64,000 nt of DNA, taken from NCBI GenBank assembly GCA_000827495.1, contig KN817530.1, positions 490,446 through 554,445 on the forward strand, given 5' to 3'. This DNA is from Hypholoma sublateritium FD-334 SS-4. Taxonomy: Eukaryota; Basidiomycota; Agaricomycetes; Agaricales; Strophariaceae. A program made the translations under genes and the position numbers. Of the stretch, positions 11,534 to 22,103 are shown one piece after another (within the stretch, counting starts at the first letter, position 1; every line of letters begins with the position of its first letter). The notes beneath the pieces are model-generated. The model saw only the letters and a list, made by a program, of their open reading frames with translations. It searched no databases and was not told the DNA's origin.

Positions 11534-12947
11534 AGTCGCGGGTGGCTAAGAGTCTAAGATAGAGGGAGTATGTATATTCGTTGGCCAACCATACAAATAG
11601 AACTAAACCCGAATAAAGAATGAATAAGTAAAACATCGAATAATCAAAATAATGAGGGGCACCTTGTCACATTAATTAATCACCTTCTAGAATATAGGCC
11701 AGCGCGCCCCCAGCCACGTTTTACGACCCCCGACGCATCCCAAAACGCTCATCTGGAGCAGAGGGGACGACTATCGACGATCGAATCACTATCGCATCAT
11801 CCAATCCATTCCTTGCCTAGCTTGCTGTCATGTCACTTTTCCCCATCGTACCTGGTCGCCTATGTTCGTTCCACACCGTTGAGGAAAATCTTGGCCAGCT
11901 AATAACCTCAAAGACATCATATCACTCATTTCATAGAACAGATTACAGGAAAAACATTGTTTGGTGAGATCACGAACACAGGGGAAGGGATCGCCCTTCG
12001 AATTTGGATATTAAGTGGTGCTTGATCAACTTCCCATCAGAAGCGAAGGTTCTGCAATAGGCGAAGCTGAAGCTACAGACATTGGCAGCGAAACCCAATT
12101 CGCGATCTTGGAGTAGCCCACGAACGATGATCGATGATGGGCAGTCCCTTTCCTAGCTAATAGATGTCCGGATAAAGCGCAAGGGTAATGGCGGAAGGTG
12201 AGCCATTCCCCGAAGCACCCATCGAGTAATTGACACCTGTGGAGAGTCGGCACCGAAAGACAGCCAGGAATCGGTTTTGCCGATCGTATGTTACGCCGCG
12301 GACATCATCCACTGCGGTCAAGTTGGCTAAAAAGCGACAGCAGCCCCGATACAGATTGTTTTTTGACGGTTATAATTGCACAATTTCAGTGAGCGGAATA
12401 GCCTTGAACCATCTGCAATGCCGGAGGGAGAAATAAGTCCTCGCCAACTGGTGAGGTTACGACTGTGGTATGTTATGTTCTCGATGTGCCATGGGGTTCA
12501 GAAGCATATGTTGACATATAGATTGGTTCTGAATCTTTGATGGAAGAGCGTCTTCAAAGCTCATTCATGTGACGCTGCCAAAGGCGACTTGAACTGTAGC
12601 AGACCGTAGGTCGAACCGGAGGTAGACGTTTGACTTTTAGACAACTTTTAGACCTCTGCGGACATAGGAATCATGACTTCCTTGCATATATAGATTCGCA
12701 GTTAGACTAGATTATCAGGCATTCAAGTCTAATAGAGACACGGTGTGGATGAATGTGAGTACTCTGCAGACTGCGAGCGAGAGGACAAGTTCAACTCGCG
12801 GCTTGTAAAATGGAAATCACGACCATGTCACATCACGCGTCACTCATTCCCAAAATTCTGAGCGTTGGAAATGGAAGGCCAATAATTTATCGCTTTCCTT
12901 CTTTCTTCTGGCAATCTCATCGGCCGTCTCGCTGAATCTCTTTGAAA
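11534..12947. other. 1.4-kb gene-free interval between divergent genes
   Basis: Separates the three-RRM gene (leftward) from RPB6 (rightward). The left ~250 bp should be promoter/leader of the RRM gene. The short ORFs (for example 12026-12253 and 12230-12436) have no domain, no plausible splicing and unbiased codons. I found no tRNA A/B boxes and no repeat. It could hide a non-coding RNA, which cannot be judged from sequence alone. Confidence 0.55.
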
Positions 12948-13624
12948 ATGTCCGACGACGGATACGGTGGAGGTGCAGGAGACGATTATGACTACGAGAC
13001 AGGCCCAGGGTGCGCTCATGTCCTCCGCGTTTGGTCTCTTGGCCCGGTTCTGAATATCCATTAGTTTCAACGATGGCGCATTTGTGCGTTGCTTTTCCTT
13101 CGTGTCAGATACGCGCGCTCAGTGTTCAATATCTCGCTAGGATGACAACTATGACCTGCTTGCAGGTGAGGGTCCAGATGGTGAAGCTCAAGAACCAGGC
13201 GAAGATGGGATGGCTACTGGCGACGAGGTCACTCACGGAGCCGTGAACGGAGCCGATGGAAATCAAGATATGGTTAACGGCGACGAAGTAACTACTGGAG
13301 CAGGTATTTCCGGCGAACGACAACCGAACAAAGAGCGCGTGACAACACCGTACTTGACAAAATACGAGAGGGCACGAATACTGGGAACCAGAGCTCTGCA
13401 GATTAGGTATATATACCGTTCATTGTTCGTCTACCGTGTTGATTCAAATATTTTCATGTCGCAGCATGAATGCTCCTGTTCTTGTGCCACTGGATGGAGA
13501 AACAGACGCACTACAAATTGCGATAAAAGAACTGTCGCAACGGAAAATTCCCTTGATCATCCGTCGGTATCTCCCCGACGGTAGTTTCGAAGATTGGAGT
13601 GTCTCCGAACTGATTACAGATTGA
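12948..13624 (+). CDS. RPB6: RNA polymerase I/II/III common subunit Rpb6 (ABC23)
   Basis: Shared small subunit of the three nuclear RNA polymerases, part of the clamp base needed for assembly. Four exons (12948-13009, 13065-13083, 13141-13406, 13465-13624) give 168 aa; the second exon is only 19 nt. The N-terminal ~85 residues are acidic and variable ([19 protein letters not shown]), as in all Rpb6 proteins. The conserved core begins [17 protein letters not shown] and continues [36 protein letters not shown] and [14 protein letters not shown] to the C-terminus VSELITD. All family-invariant segments are present. Confidence 0.97.
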
Positions 13625-14180
13625 CCTATTTTTTTACTTCATTTTCCTCCCTGGTGTATGTATAATAACGTATTCGTCGATCAGCTCTGGCGCATCGCTT
13701 GTGGCGACAATAAATAATACCTCCTTTTCGACATCTCTGCGCCTACTTCCAAACTCACCATACCTACATTCAAGACATGGTACCGCGAAGATCTTTACTA
13801 GGAAAGCGCAAAGTTCTTTTTTTTTTTCATACACTAGCATCAATCCACCGGGCCCGAGTTTGCCCCATCAAATAATGGCCAACTAGTCGGTCGGCAGATA
13901 TTCGGATTGAAAATGTTCAGGGAACATCCTATCGCCCTATTCTTTAGGCCAAATGCTCATCAAACTTGACTCTGAGAGCCAGAATTCAAACTCAAGTCGT
14001 GAGTGGCACGAGATTCTGGTATTACTTACGCGGCAATTGCAGACAGGTGCGTACAAGCGACATGTTCAGAAAAGAATAATTGTACATTGTGTAAAATTTA
14101 CAGAGCTCTCAACTCGATGATATTCCTGTCGACCAGGTTGGCAAATGCTTGCTATATGTTTAAGATCGCAATAAGTTTGT
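13625..14180. other. Intergenic between convergent genes
   Basis: About 560 bp between the stops of RPB6 and the fructosamine-kinase-like gene. It must carry both terminators. A run of ten T at about 13817-13826 is the only notable feature; no gene is seen. Confidence 0.6.
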
Positions 14181-15336
14181 TCATCTTCTTTTCAGCACTT
14201 CCTGCGTAATGACCCTAAACATATTTAAGCATCCATATCCTATAAGTCTGTGTTCTATACCACTCACTCCAAAAATCAGGGTGTGATTCATGTAATGGAA
14301 CAGTTCATATAGATTCATTCTAAGATCGTACTCCTCGACGGGTTCTGTCTTAGGCATGTGTTCGTGATAAGTGCTGAAAAAAGTGTCTGGGAATCCCCCA
14401 AATATCCTGGCGATCGAAAGGCTTTTGATATGATTCAGATACTCAAGGCCCAGTAAACATGGTTCATGACTGACTCTGCTTCGTGGTGGCCATAATATGA
14501 AGCAGGATCGAATATAACTGGCTGTCCAGTTGCTTTATCTACTCCTGCATTTCCGCTCTAAGGCATAAGTAATGTCAAGGAATAGAGATGATGGTTAGCG
14601 TTCAATCAGCGTTTGTTGAAGTGCCTTACCCACAAATCGCCGTGTAGTATAACTGGCTTTATGTCCAAATTTGCTGGTATCCGTTAAGAACCATGGGTTG
14701 ATTGGTGAATATGAGACTGAAACTAACCAAGTAACTTGGGTATCACTCTTTTTTGACTAGTGAGTCTGCATTTTCATAGAAAACAGCAGTGACGACACGT
14801 AATGCTCACTCGTTTTTGACGATTATACCCTTGGAACAAATAGACTGATATTGCCCTTTCTGCTCCAGTTGACCGAGCAAATCTCCGATCATGGAGGCGA
14901 AGCATTCGTCCCAGCGCTTAAACCACCCATTTTGGATCTTGGTAAGGCCACAGTATGTAGGTATAGCGAACCCGAAACCCTTGCCAGACGGGTTGGATTT
15001 TGCGTGCAGCTCCGTGGCCATCCTCTTGGCCAAAATATCGGCGGCTCGGTACGAGAGAGGACCTATATCCTTGTGCTCAGAAATAAAATAAGGCAAGCCT
15101 GACTCCAAGATGTCAAAATCCAGGAGACGCGGAACTAAAGATGGAGCAGATTCGCCCATTGCTTTGAGAGATTCTGCTTCGCCACGAAATTGAGCTTCGT
15201 CACTCAAAGAACCCGTTTTAACATAGTAGGCAGCTCCTGACGAGGACTGCACGCGGGGTAGAGAGCCTGAAAATGAAGAGTCTGGTTCAATGAGCTGCAG
15301 CTTCTGGAGTACTGGCTGAGGGATACTGGTCGCCAT
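14181..15336 (-). CDS. Fructosamine-3-kinase / ketosamine-3-kinase family protein
   Basis: Phosphorylates ketosamines on glycated proteins or small amines so that they break down (family role). Five exons (15336-14810, 14765-14728, 14673-14630, 14557-14475, 14406-14181) close to 305 aa, the usual size. Visible: N-lobe AAYYVKTGS (ATP-lysine strand), FRGEAESLKAM with the helix glutamate, GFGFAIPTYCGLT, then QNGWFKRWDECFA; catalytic loop VILHGDLWSGN; metal site VIFDPASYYGHHEAE; EIFGGFPDTFFSTYH; and MNLYELFHYMNH near the C-terminus. The catalytic HGD and DPA motifs are each spliced at or near exon edges, which supports the model. Physiological substrate in fungi is not known to me. Confidence 0.9.
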
Positions 15337-15793
15337 GACTGTGCAGTCACGGTGTGCAGCAAGTCAAGCTGGCTGCTGTACGCCAGCGTGTGAACATGAT
15401 TCAGTGCTCACGCGCTCACGCGCCCGCTCGTTTAGGTACATTTCAACTTTCCGACACCCTGCCCATCGCGCAGAGCCCATCCGACATCAAAAAGTTTATT
15501 TTTAGCGTACTTGTACGCCATTTTTCTGGCCGTCCTTTAGCGCCCAGAGCCGCAAATCCCATCGCAGCAGCCTCGGAGAGCAGGCGGGAGGCGCGCTTGG
15601 AGATACGTGCGAGCGGAACCTCCGCGTACTCGATTGGGGACTATATCCGGTAAATATCTCGGCATAAGTGCTCAAAAATATTTGTGAACGTGACAATGTT
15701 CAAAAAGTGCCTGCTCAAAGTGCCCTGTGACGCGTGATTTGAGCAGTTGGTCGATTTCCTACAGTAAGGGCATAAAACGAGACAAAGCAGACA
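15337..15793. other. Intergenic between divergent genes
   Basis: About 460 bp. A 99-codon ORF (15354-15653) and its opposite-strand partner have no domain and no supporting splice sites. Presumed shared promoter region of the kinase-like gene and the small orphan gene. Confidence 0.5.
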
Positions 15794-16373
15794 ATGATGA
15801 AAAATCAGACAAAAACCGCAGGGACAGCTCGGGCGATCCCTCAACGGACATGCATGAATGTTGTAATTTCATCTTTTTGGACAAGTCGTCCCAAGTCGGC
15901 ATCTGGCTCACAATATGCTGGCTGGATTCAACAACTTTTCCAACTTCCTCGTTTCAAGTCCTCCACCAGTGCCAACGCTATATCCTACTCCAACCTTCTT
16001 CAGGTGGCAACCTTCAAAGTGGTCCCCGACATCCTACCAAATGATTCCCTATATTGCGTGAATATGCGAGTCCAGTCTGATGACGCAGGTCCTACTCAGG
16101 CCCAGGCTCCTGTCCAAGTCAAGCTGGAGTTAGTACCGCCGGGGCTGGAAAGTTCAATTCATTCATCACCCATGGTCTTCCGAGTCAAGGGTGAGCATCA
16201 TCCATAGCCATTGATATGCAATGATATTAACATTTTCAGACCCAGACCCACTGAAACTACAGGGATTCAAAGGCTTCAACTTTCGAAGAAGTGTTCAGAA
16301 GGATGGAACAAGCCAAGCTCTAGTACTGATGCTAAGTAGCTCGGACCCGAGAGCCCAAAAGGGTTGCTGGTAA
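15794..16373 (+). CDS. Small orphan protein, 176 aa
   Basis: No family recognised. Two exons, 15794-16190 and 16240-16373, joined by a 49-nt intron with donor GTGAGC and acceptor TTTTCAG, leave a continuous 176-aa frame. The C-terminal two thirds look like a real folded segment with alternating hydrophobic strands (VATFKVVPDILPNDSLYCV, PVQVKLELVPPGLES, PMVFRVKDPDPLKLQGFKG, GTSQALVLMLSSSDP). There is no membrane segment; the N-terminus is basic and Ser/Thr-rich. The start is the first ATG in the frame and could be wrong if an upstream exon exists. Its stop lies 55 bp from the stop of the convergent NDUFA9-like gene. Confidence 0.55.
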
Positions 16374-16428
16374 AAGAGAAGTTGATTAGAGCGTAGTATC
16401 ATGTAGTCATGTATTTTTCAGGATAATG

Positions 16429-17648
16429 TCATGATTTCAAGTATGCCGGGACTATTTCGTGAATTTTTCGAAGGGGTCGATCTATAAATTCTGAAAGAAC
16501 GCCTTGAAGTGAAAGTTGCTTGTCGGACAGTTGTGGGTCAACAATATTGTCAGACTTCAGCTGCTCGACCTAGAAACAGTCTCAGTGGTGTACATATACC
16601 ATTTTCACACAGCAGGGTATTTGTACCTGTGCCCGAGTTACGGTGAATAGGTTGACAGGAAACTTCTCCAGGATGGTACCTTGTATCACCCCAATGGCGA
16701 ATGGCAGGGAGAGAATTGGCCGTTTGCGGCCCGTTGTTTCCAAGATAAATTGCATTAATTCGCGATATGTGAAGACTGAGTTTAAGTAAATAAATCTGAA
16801 GATCGATAGAATATATCTATGCGCATATAATAGCGTACCTTGAGGGCCTCCAGCTTCAATGATCTTTCCACTCAGAGCTTTCTGGACAGCCGTATCATCT
16901 CTCGAGATAAGTTCAATAAGCCGGGCGAGATCTCCGACATAGACGGGCTGAAAACGAGACTGCCCTCCTCCGAAGACAGGTAAGAAAGGCATGACGCGAG
17001 CAAGCTTAGCAAATCGCTGTAAAGGGATTATGAATTGGAAGGTTATGAACAACCGCATATGAACCAGTGGTCCGCACATTGAAAAAGTCATCTTCTGGAC
17101 CGAAAACGAGACTTGGTCGAATGATTGTTGCTTCCGGACTAATTTGGAGCACCGACTGCTCTGCGAGACCCTTCGTCTTGACGTATGGGATACTACTCGT
17201 AGAATCAGCACCGATGGCACTAAAGTGGACGAGTTTAGCGCCGGCATTTCTCGCTGCAATGGCGACATTTTCAGCGCCCTTCCATTGGATTCGCTCGAAG
17301 TCTTGCGGGGAACCATGCATGATACCAACAAGGGATATAACCATGCGAGCATCCTTGAAGGCACTTTCAAGCGTAGAAGGATTTGTTATGTCGACAGATA
17401 CAGGAGGCAACAAGCGGTCCTTTGGGATGGTTGGATCTGACTGCATTGCCTCCCATACCGTCCGTGGGTTGCGAGAAGAAATCTGCACTCTATTTGAAGC
17501 GGCAGTTGAGGTGGCGAGAGCTTTGCTAATATGACGCCCTGAGTTCATGAGTCGCAAGGGTGATATGGTATTGAGCCTGGCATACAACTGGGCGAGAGCG
17601 TTCACCTAGAAAGCCTGCACCACAGACAACGACCTTCTGCGGCGTCAT
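16429..17648 (-). CDS. NDUFA9/Coq11-like NAD(P)-binding protein
   Basis: Atypical short-chain dehydrogenase of the NDUFA9 branch, related to the 40-kDa subunit of mitochondrial complex I and to yeast Coq11 (coenzyme Q synthome). Five exons (17648-17606, 17538-17078, 17016-16839, 16775-16627, 16569-16429) give 323 aa. The Rossmann motif VVCGAGFLGRHI is assembled across intron 1; then VISLVGIMHG, NVAIAARNAGAKLVHFSAIGA, the SDR-like YVKTKGLAEQ, IIRPSLVFGPEDDFFNRFA, RFQPVYVGDLARLIELI, FTYRELMQFILET and LFTVTRAQVEQLKSDNIV. The order and wording fit the NDUFA9 family from bacteria to mitochondria. No long presequence precedes the glycine motif, so import is not obvious. Complex I subunit and Coq11-like protein cannot be told apart by eye. 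Confidence 0.88.
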
Positions 17649-17953
17649 TTCAAGAAGCCAAGCGTACAAGAATAACTGAATGACCAGAGAACCAGATGAC
17701 TAAAGGAACAAGCGATGTTAGAGAGGGATTCGGAGGGTTGTGTTGGAAGAGACCATGGGGCTTCAAGTTGATGATTCCGTTTCGGAGTCCGTTTCCGATT
17801 GGTTGCCGGTTCGCGACAATTGTCACGGTACATACAGTTCACGTTAATTGCATAGTAAAAATGTCCACGGAAAGTGGACCGTGAATAATTGTAAGCATAA
17901 GTAATGTAGGCACCGAATAATTCAAAATAAGTCAACAGTATTTGGGATAAGGA

Positions 17954-19882
17954 TCAACCTTCAAATGTATCTGCGTCACCCAGAACTACAACACCACTTT
18001 CGGTGCCTCCACGACTTCTGCTACGGCTCCTTTTCTTGACCCGAGGAGATGCATTTTCTAAGGGTACGTTAGAAGCATTTCCATCTCCTTCCGTTGGTAT
18101 AGTCGGTGTTGGCATTGGAAGTGGAATGCGAATTTCGGGAACAGGGCCTGAAAAGTCCTTCCCAGTCATTCGAGAAAGCGTCTTCATGTCTGATTTGGAG
18201 ATGTATATAGTGATATTTTGATGATTGACAAAAACGATCGTCTTACCGACTGGAATACTGTTATTGAGACAATGATTAATTCTCGCAGGGTTTCGTTTGT
18301 CTTCAACTTTGAATTTGTTCTTGCAGGATTTTCTGTCTCTTCCAGGAAGAACATATGCTATCAGTTCGTAATTCTCCCCATATTGAGACAAAGCCTGATA
18401 ATATGTAAGGTACATTTAAGAAACAGCGGGGAAATGCGACTGACATCATAGAACAACTCCGTTTCATCGACACTCCATCTTGAGCCACGGTATTTTTTCC
18501 CATAAGACCCGGAGTTGACAAACTTTGTCTGATCAGACTCAATAACATGAGTATAGTTCTCCGTCCCGTCATTTTCTGCGCGATCCACCACAAGTGATTC
18601 TTCGTCGATCACCGTCTCTCCATTCGGCCCAATGCGAACTTGGACATTGAATTTACTGGTTGCCAGATCTTGGGAATAGTCAAACCCATTCCCAGTGTCG
18701 TCAGGGATGGCCGCAGCAGAAGAGCCAGACTCGTTGGCGGGGGTCGTCTGAGTTTCGGGTTGCCCTTCGCCTTCTTCGTTGTTTTCTAACTCCTCCTCTC
18801 TTCCATATTTTTTTGCCTCCATGACTTGTTTCATGCGAGCCCTCTTTTCTCGATTTTTAGCCTTCCATGCAGCATGGTTGCTTAAGATTTCGGCGGCTTT
18901 GCGACTGACGCGACCTTGTCCCGTATCGCTGCATAATTCAGCCATTGTTACGGACGTAGGGTCAAGATCCTCTCCTGGATCTGCGTCTGGGTCGTAAGTA
19001 GGAGGAGTAGGGGCGCGTTTGCGTGGTCGAGGTGTGCTGCTGGACGCGCGACTGGACGCTCGCGACCGCGCTCGCTTGGTAGATGGTCCTTCCTGCGAGT
19101 TTTCAACGTCCTCGGCAACCCCACCTTCATCTGTGCGTTTTTTTGATGCCTTGGTACTGCGACTCGGAGTTTTCCTTTTCCGTGGAGCAGCTGTTGCTGG
19201 AGGCTGTTGTTCGCTGGGCATCGGTGGAGTTAGATTAGAAGCCGTTGCGGTAGTCGGAGAATAAGGTATATCGGGGATGGAGCCTAGGCCCTCGTTCCCG
19301 CTGGGCACAAGTGTAGCGCTTGTGCTTGAAGCATGAACAGTAGTTGGGAGCTGGGTTGCTTCAAACAGTACGTGACTAGCTTCTGGGGGAGGAATGTTCG
19401 TTGAAAATGAACTAGGCCGTGTTTGAGAGCTTCTCGGCGTCGCAATGACCGTCGGTACAGAAGAACGGGAACGCATGCTGCCTGTCGCAGGCGATCCAAC
19501 AACGGGCGGGACAGTGAGGTTACGAGCTGGCATGGAGTGTGATTCAAACAATGTAGCGACAACATCTTGCACGGATCTTCCATTAGCAGGTCTGGTTGAG
19601 AGGATATCCGTGACCTCTTGGCTTGAAAAAGTTCCTTGTTGACTTTCAGGCGGCGAGAACAGATCGAGCTGAGAAGAAGCCAAGGGTTCGGGTTGGGAAC
19701 CAGAAAGAGAAACAGTAAGTTCTACCGCCAAAGATGCTTGGCGAGAGGCGCTATGTGCAACTCTTTGTCGCGATTTCGCGACTGGTTTGAAGACAGTGCT
19801 GCCTTTTTCTGTAAAATTACATACATGAGAAAATGATGTTTAAGCGCGGAAGCAGACGAAACTCACGAACTCGACTTGTCAT
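17954..19882 (-). CDS. BDP1: Transcription factor TFIIIB component B'' (Bdp1)
   Basis: Subunit of TFIIIB that recruits RNA polymerase III to tRNA and 5S genes. Four exons (19882-19867, 19808-18445, 18394-18247, 18189-17954) give 587 aa. The first exon codes for only five residues plus one base. The N-terminal ~400 residues are Ser/Thr/Pro-rich with a basic, Arg/Lys-rich block (KRKTPSRSTKASKKR). The hallmark SANT/Myb domain follows: YRGSRWSVDETELFYDALSQY, GENYELIAYVLPGRDRKSC, KNKFKVEDKRNPARI, crossing an exon junction. The tail ends in a Lys/Arg/Ser run (KKRSRSRSRGG) and an acidic tip. The long helix region before SANT (AAWKAKNREKRARMKQVM) is also typical. Confidence 0.92.
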
Positions 19883-20124
19883 CGTAGTTATATCAGGGAT
19901 ATGTATGAGTGTTCCAGTATTTGTGAGGTTGTCGTCTGCGGCCTAGTTGCATCAGTCAAGAGTAGTCCAGTCGCGGTTGGATGGCGGTTATCATCAAGGC
20001 CTGGCACAGATTAAGGACAGGTGGCAGTGTCATTGCTTGGTTGTGATGACTACTTCGGCTAGTAAATGTACGAAACGTCCCGCGATCCTTCAATACAAAC
20101 GGCCATTCGATAATTTCTAACTTT

Positions 20125-21928
20125 ATGCAAGCTTCAAGCACTAACAAGAACGATGTTATGCTGCCAGTGGGAGGAGAACCTTTCTGGGATCAAGAGGATT
20201 CGGAAGAAAACGACCAGGGAAAGAATCTGAAGAGCATATCGGAAAGGTAAGTGCAGACATCCAGGTCTCCTCATTGCACCCATTCAAGTCGAAATAGTTT
20301 TGTGTTGCTGAAATCTTTAAAGCAATGTGAGTTGAAAATAATTGTTTCCGACCCTGGGATTTCAATCTTATATTTTCTAGCTCGAGATAGGTGGCTCCAC
20401 AGCACATTTCCCAAGTTTTCTACCAAAACTCGGGGGCATAAGGCCCCTGAAATAGTGCAACCTCCACACACTATACAACCGCGAGGGAGATGCGATATCG
20501 AAATTGGACCTCATTTATTCCCAGACACCATACTGTATGAGGTGAACTATCTGTCTTCGGATGTACCGTCCACATCGTCGGCGCCTGTTTCAAATACCCC
20601 CAGTAATCCTTATTGGCAGTCCACTGCACCTTACGGTCATTCCTATCGGTATGCGACTCCCGGATCAGCTCAACAAACTACCAGTATCCCTACACCAACC
20701 CCTGTGTCTGCGACAAACACCATACCTTCTGGAAGCACACCAGCGCAGTCTGAAAGAGTACCCACTCCGTTGATAACATCCCTCAGCGCTGTTTCCATCA
20801 TCACACCAAGTCTTATCAGCCAGGTCAATGCGGCGGCCGCTGCCGATCCTATCTTCTCCAACCTTCTCCAACTCGCAGCTGCAAAAACCGCGACCGAGGA
20901 TCAGCTTCAAACGCTTGGGCTTTTAATACAATCTCTAGCAGCAATAGATCATGCAAAGAAGATTGCTGCAGCTGCCTCCCTGCAAGTTCCCGTCTCTTCA
21001 GAACTTCCTGTCACTTATAACCAACCGCCTCCGATCCAAACACCTGTCAGGCCGTTCGATCTGGTCCTTGAATTCCGAGAAACACCTGGCGATCGCTGGC
21101 TTTTTCCACGAGGCACGGTATGCATTGAAAGACTCACAACGACCAATAATGTAATCAACAATGGCGATATCTTAATCACAATATGTCTTTCAAACGACGG
21201 GAAGGTCTGTGTCGCACTTGACGAACAGGTTGTTGAGGAAACGAACCAAGCCAATAGTGGCTTATACACAGCAACTTTACGGCTGAAGGAGCCTCCTACA
21301 CATATTTGGGACAACCTAATACGTTGGATCGGGGGTGATGAGAAGAATGCCCTCTGTAAGAGACGACTGGAAGACTTGGTATTTGATATTCATTATCTCC
21401 ATGTGATGTCGTGGTGTCTTACATACTTCAGGTCCAGCCAAAAAGACTTTATCTAGGCCTACGGCTCCCACCGGGATCATTGGCAACTCAACTTCAAGCG
21501 GTATTGTCTTTCGCGTTCGGTATCGAAATCTACACTAAGCAGCTCTACTACAGGCATGTGGCCCTTCGTATTCTATGCGGCCTGTTAGACAGGGTCCAGC
21601 GCCGCAACCTCGCGCTCGTCAGCGAAAGCCCTATTCCGAGAAAAAAGGCGCTATCAAGGTTGTAACAGGAGAAACTATTTCAGCAAAGAAAGCCCGGGGC
21701 TCCACATCTAAAGCACCTGCACTTCCGATACAATGTGTTTCTTGCAAACAAACAGATGTTCCGCTCATCTTAGGAGGGAGTAAGTAGTCTTTCGCTCCCT
21801 TTCATTGCATACTTATCTTAATTACAGGATACTGTCGACCATGTGTTGATTCCGGGAAGCATAACCTGGCTACACCTAAGGCACCCCTCGTCTCGGAATC
21901 ATCTCAACCAATTGCAGATGGAAGCTAG
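20125..21928 (+). CDS. Fungal protein of unknown function with C-terminal Cys4 knuckle, ~535 aa
   Basis: No named family recognised. Five exons (20125-20246, 20289-21378, 21432-21500, 21554-21779, 21828-21928) close to 535 aa. An additional 54-nt GT-AG intron at 20327-20380 is possible and in frame, which would give 517 aa. After a Ser/Thr/Pro-rich stretch, an Ala-rich helical block (SQVNAAAAADPIFSNLLQLA) is followed by what looks like a beta-rich domain (PFDLVLEFRETPGDRWLFP, GDILITICLSNDGKVCVAL). A basic linker then leads to a zinc-knuckle-like CVSCKQTDVPLILGGRYCRPC, assembled across the last intron. The CxxC...CxxC spacing suggests one zinc ion (inference). Start chosen as the first in-frame ATG; it lies 242 bp from the BDP1 start on the other strand. 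Confidence 0.78.
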
Positions 21929-22103
21929 CCTTCCCAATGCTGAAGCAGGATATGTATGGTATATAGACATTAGATACATAAGGAAACCAGTGAACATCCC
22001 ATTATACGTACACTTGTAGAAATAGTCTGTACATAGAAAATATATTATACATAATTTACAGGACAGTCAGATCATTACTCTCTTCCAAGTAAAGACATCG
22101 AGC

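Noticed and set aside
12026..12436. Short frames in the gap before RPB6
   Set aside because: Mutually overlapping on both strands, no domain and no splice logic.
15354..15653. 99-codon plus-strand frame upstream of the orphan gene
   Set aside because: Biased composition without domain; no donor/acceptor pair links it in frame to the downstream gene.
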